Assembly (NCBI RefSeq): GCF_000816085.1
Contig: NZ_CP008747.1
Location: forward strand, 1,860,001 to 1,924,000
From: Staphylococcus hyicus
Lineage (GTDB): Bacteria; Bacillota; Bacilli; Staphylococcales; Staphylococcaceae
Reading direction: 5' to 3'
DNA: 64,000 nt
In this document: positions 1 through 8,590 of the stretch, in pieces
Layout: the number at the start of each line of letters is the position of its first letter
Position numbering within the stretch: position 1 is the stretch's first letter
Notes under the pieces: generated by a model
Told to the model about the DNA's origin: nothing
The model's input: the letters and a program-made list of their open reading frames with translations, nothing else
The model's database searches: none
Made by a program: the position numbers and the translations under genes

Positions 1-227
1 GGTGTCCCAAAATCTGAATACGCCTGAAGCAACATAGGATACCGCTTCACTCGATGCACTCGAAATTTATCGCTTATGTTTTCAAAGGCTTTAATTGCAG
101 GGTTTTTAGGATCATTAATTGCAATTAAATCTACATCATATCCTGCTTCAGCTAGTGTTGTACACTCACGATTTACCCGTGCATCATTCGTGAAATGATT
201 CCAGACAAACATTCCTACTTTTTTCAT
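1..227 (-). CDS. glycosyltransferase, N-terminal part (cut by window edge)
   Basis: Only the first 75 codons are inside the window. The start ATG ends at 227 and has a strong Shine-Dalgarno sequence (AGGAGGGGAG, 231-240). The protein opens MKKVGMFVWNHFTNDARVNR and continues with a GAGYDV-like stretch (AEAGYDVDLIAI), the pattern of the N-terminal Rossmann half of GT-B, family 4 glycosyltransferases, where the first strand is followed by a DARV-type helix. It follows the TagH-like gene in the same direction with a gap of about 96 bases and is probably the next gene of the surface-glycan operon. The donor and acceptor sugars cannot be read from this fragment. Confidence 0.75.
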   Translation of the reverse strand, partial: MKKVGMFVWNHFTNDARVNRECTTLAEAGYDVDLIAINDPKNPAIKAFENISDKFRVHRVKRYPMLLQAYSDFGT

Positions 228-323
228 ATACTCCCCTCCTATGTATCGTTTGTATATCATGTATTACCTTCAAGATAGTAACTTACCTGTCAAAACGTAT
301 AAAATGGGGCTTGCTTATAATGA

Positions 324-1232
324 TTAACTAACAATTTGCCAAAATATACCTGCAATAAATAAGCCTAAACTAGCAAAAACAGGTATAAATGCCGTCCAAT
401 GTGCCTTCTCAAGTTGGGATTCGTCAATTGTATCACTACGTTCTTGTTGAAGTCTTAACATCTTCTTTTTATATGCAAGTTGGCCCTTTTTATCCCGTGC
501 TTTAAAACCACGAATAAGCGTATTATAACGGTTGACAACGTGGTTGACTTCACCATATTCTATCATTTCGCCATAATGAATCCATATGGCTTTATCACAC
601 ATGTTTTTAATTTGTGCTGCAGAATGAGACACAAAGAATATCGTTTTCCCTTGTTGTTGCAATTCTTTCATTTTCGAAATACATTTATTCGCAAATGTTT
701 CATCTCCAACCGATAAAGCTTCATCAACAATTAATACATCTGGATTGGTGTGAATCGCAATAGAAAACCCTAATCGTGCTTTCATTCCACTTGAATAACT
801 TTTAATCGGTTGATATATAAACTCATCTAGCTCTGAGAACGCGACAATAGCATCAAAAACATCATTGATTTCTTTAGATGACATGCCATGCATCAAACAT
901 TTATATCGAATATTTTCCTCACCTGTAAAATCATTTTTTAACCCAGCTGATATCGCAATGAGAGAGGATTTTCCATTGATATCAACAGCGCCTCGTGACG
1001 GAATTAACACTTCAGCCAGAATATTAGAAAGCGTTGATTTACCTGAACCGTTCAAGCCTATGAGCCCAACAGACGTCCCCTCTTCAACTTCAAAAGAAAC
1101 ATCATATAACGCATAATAAGGCTTCGGTTTATAAAAATATCCAAATGATAAAAGCGAAATGATTTTACTGATTTTATTATTATTCAAATCATAAATTTTT
1201 GATACATGGTCAACTTTAACTTTGTACGTCAT
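324..1232 (-). CDS. TagH-like ABC transporter ATP-binding protein (polysaccharide/teichoic acid export)
   Basis: ATPase of a polysaccharide ABC exporter, 302 residues. Walker A is GLNGSGKST (59-67), the signature is SSGMKAR (147-153), Walker B ends in D170/E171, and the switch histidine is H203. The stretch between Walker A and the signature (AISAGL, FTGEENI, ELDEFIYQP) closely resembles S. aureus TagH, the ATPase that exports wall teichoic acid. Unlike the 264-residue S. aureus protein as I know it, this one continues through a charged linker into a hydrophobic segment (about 279-301), which looks like a C-terminal membrane anchor. The likely partner is the TagG-like permease at 9805-10617, in the same operon but eight genes away. 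It is probably a second TagGH-type exporter beside the housekeeping one, which is not in this window. Confidence 0.88.
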   Translation of the reverse strand: MTYKVKVDHVSKIYDLNNNKISKIISLLSFGYFYKPKPYYALYDVSFEVEEGTSVGLIGLNGSGKSTLSNILAEVLIPSRGAVDINGKSSLIAISAGLKNDFTGEENIRYKCLMHGMSSKEINDVFDAIVAFSELDEFIYQPIKSYSSGMKARLGFSIAIHTNPDVLIVDEALSVGDETFANKCISKMKELQQQGKTIFFVSHSAAQIKNMCDKAIWIHYGEMIEYGEVNHVVNRYNTLIRGFKARDKKGQLAYKKKMLRLQQERSDTIDESQLEKAHWTAFIPVFASLGLFIAGIFWQIVS

Positions 1233-1251
1233 GTCATCACCTTGTTTAATC

Positions 1252-3252
1252 TTATTTTTCCGAGTTAAAACGCGCTACATTCATTTTTATTTGTTTAAAG
1301 CCATCTATATAATGTTCAAAATCTTCGAGATGTGTACGAATAATGTCACTATCTTGATCCATCATGCTATTTTCTTCGGTAAATGCCCATATCGCTTTAC
1401 CGCTACCTTTATAATCACTTAATTTAGAAGGGATATATGGGTTAAGTGGTTTAATACCCTTTGTATGTGCATCAAATAATAATAAGCCATCTAAAAGCGT
1501 GGTTATATTTAAAAATTCAAAGTAACCTACTAATGAATGTAAGACGATATAATCATTAAAATCACTATTTCGATGAAGAACTTTGACATTTCCTTTCAAA
1601 TTTGTAAAACAATGAATTTTAAAATTCGTCTCACCTTTAGCTTCTAAATATTTACAAACTAATTCTATTTCATTAAAACCGCGAGTTTCATAAAAATTTC
1701 CAAAATAACCTAAGTTAATGACATCTGGATCAACATTGTAATGTGTCATTTCTTTACGATAATCAGATTTTAAAGGAACCGGATGGCGTGAAATCACTGC
1801 TCTATCACGAATAGATTGTTTTAGTGTTTCATCAAAACGTGCAATCATATACTCCAATTGGTTTTCATTCGTAAAGATTAGTTCATTTGCGCCTGACAGT
1901 GCTAATAGTTCACAGACATTAAAAACGTTATCATCGACTAAATCTCTAAGTTCCGGTTTTAATAATATTTTTACCTTTTCAATGTATGCTTCGTCTTCAA
2001 TCGGAGCAAAGCGTAAATCACTGGTCACAGTTGAGTGCAGTGGATCAGAAAACTCAGCACGCCAGTATATGTCTGGATACGCTTGTTTAATTTCAAATGC
2101 TAAAAAATGAGATTGGGGAAACATGGCGCGCGAATACAAATAGTGATATGATTTAGGATTTTGTTTTAAAATGTCTAAACCTTGTTCCACAAATCCGCTA
2201 ATACTCTCCCAACTTGAAAAAGCTTGCTTTGCTTCTAATTGGTAATGACAATCTATAAGATGGTGTGCTAATGATGTTAATTTTTCATCAGTTTTGCGTA
2301 ATCGGGCCATATTATTAGAAATGACGTCAACAATTTCATTTTTATCACGAATACGCTTTGCCATGACATTCCCACTCGTATCAATATATGGTGGAAAACA
2401 ATATGCAATCACTAATGTTTCAGCTTTACCATTGTTTAATAAATGATAATTAAACTGATCCATCGATTGATGTATATACTGATACAATTTGTCTCTTGTT
2501 TGTTTATCTTGTCGATTCAAAAATTGACCAATACTTTCAATTAATGCATTGGCTTCATACTTTATCCGCACATCCGAATGAATCGTCATTGTTTCATTAT
2601 ATATCGCTTTAATCGTCTCAAGTGCTTGAATGACATCATTTGAAGACTGTATACGAGGTAAGTGATGCGTTTTGTTGTGACTCGTTTTCACATCATAAGA
2701 AATATGATAGGTATGATTTACAACTTCATCAATATAGTACCGAATATACTGATGTAAACGATAATGTAAATTTAAATTTTTAATTCTATATGTCGGGTAA
2801 ATTTTTTGACTTCCTGCTCCGTACACTACCGATTGAGATAATCGTTCTGTTTCCACCCTGTCAACAATGTGTGAATCATTTTCAAAATAAAAGCAACAAT
2901 GCGACTGATTGATGCGTTGTGTTACAAATCTAAAAGAATAATGAAATGCTCTGTCATCAAAATAGTAAAAAACATGTGGTGCTTCTTTTAAAGATGAACG
3001 TACAAACTCCGATAACGCCACTTGTGTTTTAAAAACGACAATCACTTGTTCAAAACGGTCAATAATGGGCTGGATAAATTGAATATCACATTGGTCTAAA
3101 AACAATATATAACTGATGCCTTTTTGAAGATTTTGAGGTTGAAATGCATCCATTGACTTCAATGCTTCATTTATAAACGTATGGGCTTGTCTTCGTTTAG
3201 GTTTTTGCATTGCTTCTAATTGTTCTGCACTATACGCTTCATGCACATTCAT
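1252..3252 (-). CDS. large glycosyltransferase-like protein (GT-B fold, 666 aa)
   Basis: Probable glycosyltransferase. From about residue 290 it reads like a GT4-type enzyme: the first strand and glycine loop (VIAYCFPPYIDTSGNVMAKR), then a second Rossmann half starting at INLGYFGNFYETRGF, and a nucleotide-side stretch near PSKLSDYKGSGKAIWAF. The first 280 residues are not a recognisable part of a normal GT4 enzyme and have a Rossmann-like start (ISYILFLDQCD). At 666 residues it is much longer than the usual 370-400. It overlaps the upstream 239-residue gene by four bases (ATGA) and lies 19 bases before the TagH-like gene, so it is translated as part of the glycan operon. The sugar transferred is unknown; the family is inferred from fold-level motifs only. 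Confidence 0.65.
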   Translation of the reverse strand: MNVHEAYSAEQLEAMQKPKRRQAHTFINEALKSMDAFQPQNLQKGISYILFLDQCDIQFIQPIIDRFEQVIVVFKTQVALSEFVRSSLKEAPHVFYYFDDRAFHYSFRFVTQRINQSHCCFYFENDSHIVDRVETERLSQSVVYGAGSQKIYPTYRIKNLNLHYRLHQYIRYYIDEVVNHTYHISYDVKTSHNKTHHLPRIQSSNDVIQALETIKAIYNETMTIHSDVRIKYEANALIESIGQFLNRQDKQTRDKLYQYIHQSMDQFNYHLLNNGKAETLVIAYCFPPYIDTSGNVMAKRIRDKNEIVDVISNNMARLRKTDEKLTSLAHHLIDCHYQLEAKQAFSSWESISGFVEQGLDILKQNPKSYHYLYSRAMFPQSHFLAFEIKQAYPDIYWRAEFSDPLHSTVTSDLRFAPIEDEAYIEKVKILLKPELRDLVDDNVFNVCELLALSGANELIFTNENQLEYMIARFDETLKQSIRDRAVISRHPVPLKSDYRKEMTHYNVDPDVINLGYFGNFYETRGFNEIELVCKYLEAKGETNFKIHCFTNLKGNVKVLHRNSDFNDYIVLHSLVGYFEFLNITTLLDGLLLFDAHTKGIKPLNPYIPSKLSDYKGSGKAIWAFTEENSMMDQDSDIIRTHLEDFEHYIDGFKQIKMNVARFNSEK

Positions 3253-3968
3253 TTTGCTTTCACCCTTTTCAACATCAATTTCAGTAATTTATACATATTG
3301 CGTTTATTGACTTTCTTCTTATAATACGCGATGCGCTCTAAATTATTGATCAGTACTTCATTTTCTAAATACTTTTTCTTATATTTCCAAGCACTTCTTT
3401 TGAATTTATGCAATTCTAGAAATGCGAACTGCATGCGCTTATGCGTCGATACATACGTATCGTAAAGGGCATCATAATCTTTTTTTATCGTCAGTAATTC
3501 TTGTTTTAAGCGCATGTCATTCATAATAGGACGCTCACGTTCTGCTCTAAAGTCTGACTTTAATTGTTCGAATAAATAAAGATTATGTTTCCCATCATAT
3601 GGAACAATATCATTACCAAAAAATTCAATATGTAATGTCCCTTTACTGTAATAGTAAATGTTAATCGTATATTCTTTAATAAGTTTCCCTATTATTGCTT
3701 CAATATGTTCAAACTGTACATGTAAGGATTGAAAAATCAGTTTCACCGTAATATGACTTTTTAAATGATGGACGAGTTCTTGAAAAATCATCATTTGTAC
3801 ATGGTTGATCGTTTCATCAAAATAAAAGTTAACCTTTTGGAGGTGGGACATTTGGTTGACAACACGTTTTAATAGAGAAACATCGTTGTCGCTACTTTTA
3901 AACCAAACGTCTAATACACTTTCATCTTTAGATAAATGTTTAGAAATGATAAATTCATTATTGACCAA
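3249..3968 (-). CDS. protein of unknown function in glycan operon (239 aa)
   Basis: I do not recognise this protein. It has no signal peptide and no clear membrane segment. The first 130 residues look like an alternating alpha/beta domain (for example KVNFYFDETINHVQ, ITVKLIFQSLHVQ), and the last 100 are helical and very rich in lysine, arginine and tyrosine (KRSAWKYKKKYLENE, ending KLMLKRVKAK), so the C-terminus may contact membrane phospholipid or nucleic acid. I place the start at a TTG codon (3966-3968) because it has AGAGGAAG six bases upstream and the first nearby ATG is out of frame. It sits between the 119-residue protein and the large glycosyltransferase-like gene, overlapping the latter by four bases, so a role in the same pathway is inferred. 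Confidence 0.7.
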   Translation of the reverse strand: MVNNEFIISKHLSKDESVLDVWFKSSDNDVSLLKRVVNQMSHLQKVNFYFDETINHVQMMIFQELVHHLKSHITVKLIFQSLHVQFEHIEAIIGKLIKEYTINIYYYSKGTLHIEFFGNDIVPYDGKHNLYLFEQLKSDFRAERERPIMNDMRLKQELLTIKKDYDALYDTYVSTHKRMQFAFLELHKFKRSAWKYKKKYLENEVLINNLERIAYYKKKVNKRNMYKLLKLMLKRVKAK

Positions 3969-3983
3969 GTCGATCTTCCTCTC

Positions 3984-4343
3984 TTAAAAGACTTTTATCT
4001 CTTTGGTTTCTGCTACTTTTTGCGCATTATTTTGTTGCACAAACGCTTTAATTCTATATTTACCTGGTTCTAATGATAGGTGAAATACATTTTGCTGTTG
4101 GTACATTAATTTTTCTTCAGGAATCGACTGTCCTTTTTTATAAATATATAACGCATATTTCATGTGTTCACCTGAACTACTTACAGTAATGGTAACCTGT
4201 CCTTCTTCAGTTTGATCTGCGATAATTTCATCAATTCTTAAAGTAGCTGGATTATGGTCAAGTAATATTGCCGTCTCAACCATAATGTCTTCTAATTGAC
4301 TTTCTAAATATTCATATGCTTTTTTATAGTCGACATTAGTCAT
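3984..4343 (-). CDS. small beta-rich protein of unknown function in glycan operon (119 aa)
   Basis: Not recognised. The first 45 residues are helical (KKAYEYLESQLEDIMVETAI). The remainder alternates short strands and turns (GQVTITVSSSG, KYALYIYKKG, FHLSLEPGKYRIKAFVQ, VAETKEIKVF) in the manner of an immunoglobulin-like or carbohydrate-binding beta sandwich. No signal peptide is visible, so it should be cytoplasmic. The start overlaps the end of the preceding glycosyltransferase gene by eight bases, which implies coupled translation. A small accessory subunit for one of the neighbouring glycosyltransferases, or a binding domain that senses the finished polymer before export, are both possible; neither is shown by the sequence. 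Confidence 0.65.
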   Translation of the reverse strand: MTNVDYKKAYEYLESQLEDIMVETAILLDHNPATLRIDEIIADQTEEGQVTITVSSSGEHMKYALYIYKKGQSIPEEKLMYQQQNVFHLSLEPGKYRIKAFVQQNNAQKVAETKEIKVF

Positions 4344-5472
4344 TTAAAATCACCTCTAACTCTTTTTTGATTACTACATCATTACCTGTTAGTGCTTGAA
4401 TTTTAGAAGAAGCGGTGTGACTCATTTCTTTAAATTTATTTGGATGTTCCACTAAATACATAATGGCGTCAACCATTTGATCCACGTTATTTCGCTCTGC
4501 TAAAAAGCCTGAAACACCATGTTCAACAAAATCAGGAATCCCACCAATAGCATTTGAAATCGGCACTAATCCTGAACTCATGGCTTCATTTAAAGATACT
4601 CCTTGTGAATCGTGTCGACTTGGTCCTAAATAAATACCGTGCGCTGCATGCAAATCAGAAATTTCATGTTGCGGCACAAACATTTTATTTAAACTGACGT
4701 TATTGAACTGACGTAATGGCACAGTTAATGTCTCAAATAAAGGACCGTCGCCATAGAGTGAGAATTTCATTTTTTTAAAACATTTCTTTTTAGACAATCT
4801 TAATATTACTTCAACCGTTAAATCATTAGCATAATTTTTAGCAGTGTACGGTCGAATCGATAAGATATTAAAACGCGCATCCTCACTTTTTTCTTTGTAT
4901 GGAAACATATGCTTATCAATAATATTAGGTATGATTTCAAACTTTTCTGGTGACGCCGCTACAAATGGATCGACATACAACGTCTTTAGACCTTTAGATA
5001 CATATACAAATTGAACATTCATATCTTGACGCGTCATCAACTTTTCAAAAAATGCGCGTTGTTGCGGATAATGTGCATCTTTTTTTCTAAGTTGCTCATT
5101 TAATGTTTTAGCCGAGGCTAAATAATTATAATATCTTGTATACCAAGCTTCAGCCTCAAACCCGTGTATCCACACTGCTACTTTGGGTTTATGTTCCAAA
5201 CGTTCAATGGCTTGAAACATTTTATAATTAATAAAATGAAACAATAGTTTGTCATATTGGTTATATAATAGGTGGTTGTATAATTGTGCTTCATTCATAT
5301 ACATTATTTTCACGCCATCAAAATACGCATCACGTTTAATCTTAGTTGTAAATACAACAATAGTGATGTCTAAACTGTGTGCTTGATATCCTTTAACTCT
5401 TCTATGAATAAAAGCGTTAGCGTAAATTTTATCTTTGTTGGGATACGCATTTGTAATTAATAAATAACCCAT
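4336..5472 (-). CDS. glycosyltransferase family 4 protein
   Basis: GT-B glycosyltransferase, 378 residues, the normal length for family 4. The N-terminal strand and loop are LLITNAYPNKDKIYANAF. The C-terminal nucleotide-sugar domain starts around FNILSIRPYTAKN, contains LYGDGPLFE, and carries the diagnostic donor-site stretch SRHDSQGVSLNEAMSSGLVP, with the conserved glutamate of NEAMSSG, followed by GGIPDFVEHG. No signal or membrane segment, so it acts at the cytoplasmic face. It starts one base after (in fact sharing position 5472 with the stop of) the 852-residue transferase and overlaps the next gene by eight bases. It is likely to add one sugar of the repeat or chain of the surface glycan. 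The family assignment is firm; the substrate is not known. Confidence 0.88.
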   Translation of the reverse strand: MGYLLITNAYPNKDKIYANAFIHRRVKGYQAHSLDITIVVFTTKIKRDAYFDGVKIMYMNEAQLYNHLLYNQYDKLLFHFINYKMFQAIERLEHKPKVAVWIHGFEAEAWYTRYYNYLASAKTLNEQLRKKDAHYPQQRAFFEKLMTRQDMNVQFVYVSKGLKTLYVDPFVAASPEKFEIIPNIIDKHMFPYKEKSEDARFNILSIRPYTAKNYANDLTVEVILRLSKKKCFKKMKFSLYGDGPLFETLTVPLRQFNNVSLNKMFVPQHEISDLHAAHGIYLGPSRHDSQGVSLNEAMSSGLVPISNAIGGIPDFVEHGVSGFLAERNNVDQMVDAIMYLVEHPNKFKEMSHTASSKIQALTGNDVVIKKELEVILND

Positions 5473-8030
5473 TATTTAACCTCGCTTTGTAACTTTTTTA
5501 TAGCTGCTAAGAGTGTCTCGTCATGTGGACGTTTCATTGAATCGTAAAGGTGATAAATATTTAAAAACGCTACGATTACAGCGTTATCTACATGTGTCGC
5601 ACGATTAATACGTGCGATGTACCAATGTTTCATATAAAAATTAAAACGATAATGCATATACGTCTCTAGATAACCGTGTCGTTTTAAAAATTTAATTTTC
5701 TCCTTTTCCAATTTATAATACTTCTTAAAAAATGACGGTGATATTGTGTTAGTCATGGATTGCGCAATAGCGGCATAATACGTGTGCACAATCGTATCAA
5801 CGACCTTCACTTTACGTGCATTGTGCATGACATTGAGAAAAAATAATGAATCTTGGCCAAGTGCACCAGGAACCATTTGTATGTGATGGTGTTGAATGAA
5901 AGCGGTACGCATAATTAAAGCTTGAATACTCGCTGTTTTAAGCTTGGTTTGCTTTAAAAGCGTTTGTGTATCGTACGTGATATCTTGATGCATTGTATTT
6001 ATAAACTGTTGATAATACGTATGTGTTTGCGTTTTCTCATTATCCACTTTAATCATATTACCGATCACTACATCGAGTTGTGCATCTGCTTGAATCGCTT
6101 CTAATAATTGATTAATTCCATCTCCAACCCATTCATTATCTGGATCAAGAAACGTTAAGTATGGTGCGCGGGCATGCGTCATGCCAACGTTTCTAGGTGT
6201 AGAGGCACTTCCTGATGCAACATCTAATGAAATAACTTTAATATTGTCATACCATCTATTATAAAGTGAAATAGTGTTGCGCGTTAAAGCATCTGTTGAC
6301 CCATCATCAACTAATATCACTTCAAATTGATTAAATTGAGGATTACGTATGATAGATCTCAACGCTTTATGTTCAAGATGACGTCCATTGTTATGAATGG
6401 GCACAATCACACTCAAAATTGGTTTTGAAGAAGATGTTGTTTGTGGTGATTGATTTAAAAATGTCGCGTCACGTGCGTAACCATGTTGATAAGATGTTAC
6501 TTTCGATTTAAACAAAGTGTAGGACTTATCGTCATAACTAGAGACATATTGATTTTCAAGCGTTGATTTCGTAATAAATGACGTATTAGTAAATGCTAAA
6601 GGTAAAACCAAGTCATCCAAGTATTCGGGTTGATAATCTTGTCGACCTTCAAAATACGTATAAAAAGGCGTTTTTACATCGTTTATAGAATTGACAGCGA
6701 CCTTAAATGGATAATATTGGTCGTCAAACATTTGACGTGCGCGTGCGTCTTTTGGATCAATAATCACTGAAACGATTGGCCATTCTGTAGGTTTGGGATT
6801 CATGTCACACCATGTTGCAATTTGTTTCAACCATTCAAATTGATTAAAGTGTTTCACAACTTGTTGTTCACCTATTTTACGGGCGCGCTGTAATAAAACA
6901 GAGTCCATGCCTAAAGTTGAGGCAACATCTTTTTGATCGAAGATGATTTGAATTTGTGGCATTTCTGCATTTACAAACGTATTGTAATTAGAAAAAATAA
7001 AATTCGAAATGCCTTGAAGTTCATATATACGATTGGCACACATCGTCGTTGAATATTTAATGGTATTTAGATTTATTGAAACCGGAAACTGTTTGTGCAT
7101 CGACATCGTACGTTCATGTGATAACGGGGCTGCAATAGATGAAATAAATTCTGCTGGAAATTGATATTTTAGCTGATTCAACCATAAATTACGATCATAA
7201 ATTGTTAAATCATACGCGCTATTCAAGACGCCATTAAATAAAGTTATTGCATCTTGATTACGTTCTGCATACTTTTCAATCCATGATCCAGCAAAAACAA
7301 CCTCTTTCGTATCCGTGATTTTTTTAGTGCCTACAGAATTATGTTGTTGTAAATTAATTGGAAATTTCAAATGATACACGCGTTGATGATTCACGTGTTT
7401 TTGATAAGTTGGAATTAACGTTTCTTCAGTCGTTACAACAATATCCGCCAATTTCGCATGTGGTAAAAACACATCAAAATTAACAGGATCTTCCTTATTA
7501 AAAAAAACAACGGGAATATTTTGCGATTGATACGTTTGAATGCGTGTTTGTAATTCTATAAACTTGTCACTATTGGGATTAGTTACGCCTTCCCAATAGC
7601 CATCAATGCCCTTCCATGTCGATGCCACTATAATAAAATCAAATGCTTTTTGAACGTTTGCATCATTTAAATAGATGAGATGACACACACCTTTTAGTGC
7701 ATCATATAAAAAGGTGTCGGCAATAATTCCCACCTTTAAATCTTGTTTTTGATACAAATAAGCATCCCAATCATCATGGTGATATGTTGTAAGTAAATCT
7801 TCACGATTGCCTTTACCATATTGATGAAATGCTTGAATATAATCGATATACATTTTTAAAAATGACGCCTCATTGATATTATGAATCGCTTTTTCAGGAC
7901 ATTGATTCATAACTTCAGCAATGTGCTTTAATGTCCGTAACTCCGTTTCATCATGGACAATTGTCTCACGTGTCATTTGAAATGGTTTAGGTTTACCAAA
8001 CAAAATATCTTTTAACGAATTAAAGTTCAT
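5472..8030 (-). CDS. two-domain glycosyltransferase (CgeB-like GT-B plus GT2)
   Basis: A fusion of 852 residues. The first half resembles the CgeB / glycosyltransferase-group-1 type: an early stretch (LKVGIIADTFLYDAL) and a later one (KEVVFAGSWIEKYAERN, then FPVSINLNTIKYS and CANRIYELQG). The second half, from about residue 540, is a family 2 GT-A domain: LSVIVPIHNNGRHLE, VILVDDGSTDALT, SASTPRNVGMTHARAPYLTF and then a DPDNEW metal-binding site in place of the usual DxD. I start it at the ATG ending at 8030, because GGGAGAG lies six bases upstream and this start overlaps the preceding stop as ATGA; an in-frame ATG at 8045 has no ribosome site. Two active sites in one chain suggest a polymerising or two-sugar-adding enzyme, which is inference. 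Confidence 0.82.
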   Translation of the reverse strand: MNFNSLKDILFGKPKPFQMTRETIVHDETELRTLKHIAEVMNQCPEKAIHNINEASFLKMYIDYIQAFHQYGKGNREDLLTTYHHDDWDAYLYQKQDLKVGIIADTFLYDALKGVCHLIYLNDANVQKAFDFIIVASTWKGIDGYWEGVTNPNSDKFIELQTRIQTYQSQNIPVVFFNKEDPVNFDVFLPHAKLADIVVTTEETLIPTYQKHVNHQRVYHLKFPINLQQHNSVGTKKITDTKEVVFAGSWIEKYAERNQDAITLFNGVLNSAYDLTIYDRNLWLNQLKYQFPAEFISSIAAPLSHERTMSMHKQFPVSINLNTIKYSTTMCANRIYELQGISNFIFSNYNTFVNAEMPQIQIIFDQKDVASTLGMDSVLLQRARKIGEQQVVKHFNQFEWLKQIATWCDMNPKPTEWPIVSVIIDPKDARARQMFDDQYYPFKVAVNSINDVKTPFYTYFEGRQDYQPEYLDDLVLPLAFTNTSFITKSTLENQYVSSYDDKSYTLFKSKVTSYQHGYARDATFLNQSPQTTSSSKPILSVIVPIHNNGRHLEHKALRSIIRNPQFNQFEVILVDDGSTDALTRNTISLYNRWYDNIKVISLDVASGSASTPRNVGMTHARAPYLTFLDPDNEWVGDGINQLLEAIQADAQLDVVIGNMIKVDNEKTQTHTYYQQFINTMHQDITYDTQTLLKQTKLKTASIQALIMRTAFIQHHHIQMVPGALGQDSLFFLNVMHNARKVKVVDTIVHTYYAAIAQSMTNTISPSFFKKYYKLEKEKIKFLKRHGYLETYMHYRFNFYMKHWYIARINRATHVDNAVIVAFLNIYHLYDSMKRPHDETLLAAIKKLQSEVK

Positions 8031-8590
8031 GAACGTCTCTCCCATAGTTTAATTTGGATACGTCCCAGCCTTGATTCTCGCAATTTCAAATAACGATTCA
8101 ATAGTGTATCTTTCATCTCTATTAATTGTTTAACATGATTGCGTTTTTTAATATTATCTCCAAGTAGTTTTTTCACAGCTAATTGATGGTTATGATTGTG
8201 TAGTTGTTGCGTTATGTATAAGTGTTTTGCAATTTGTTTCCAGTAGCATTCTATATGTATAGGGACCGTTGCTTTATCCTTGCTATCGTAGCGCAATGAA
8301 GGCTTTTCATGTTTAATAATGGTATACTGGTTCAATTTAAAGTCATACGCATCATATAACATGAGTGAGACAGCTGACTTCGGTACAAAAATGCGTTGTT
8401 CTTGAATTCGAAGTGCAAGCGTGTTTGCATCATGCTCATACAACACTTGAGCATACGACTCATGTTGATGTAATCGAATTTCTTTCGTCAAAGCTTCATC
8501 TTTATATCCCGTTAAAACCGACGTGTTAATATGAACATAACAATGTGCATAAGATAATGTTTCTAAAAATGATTTTATTTCAGCATCCAT
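8027..8590 (-). CDS. protein of unknown function in glycan operon (187 aa)
   Basis: Not recognised. It has no signal peptide or clear membrane span. The first 120 residues look like mixed strands (AHCYVHINTSVLTGY, NTLALRIQEQRIFVP, YTIIKHEKPSLRY). From 125 on it is a basic helix (KKLLGDNIKKRNHVKQ, NRYLKLRESRLG, ending IKLWERRS). This plan, a beta-rich front and a basic helical tail, is shared with the 239-residue protein of the same operon, although I cannot align the two with confidence. The start follows directly after the stop of the family 4 transferase, and its stop overlaps the start of the two-domain transferase, so it is tightly co-translated with glycosyltransferases. Confidence 0.68.
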   Translation of the reverse strand: MDAEIKSFLETLSYAHCYVHINTSVLTGYKDEALTKEIRLHQHESYAQVLYEHDANTLALRIQEQRIFVPKSAVSLMLYDAYDFKLNQYTIIKHEKPSLRYDSKDKATVPIHIECYWKQIAKHLYITQQLHNHNHQLAVKKLLGDNIKKRNHVKQLIEMKDTLLNRYLKLRESRLGRIQIKLWERRS

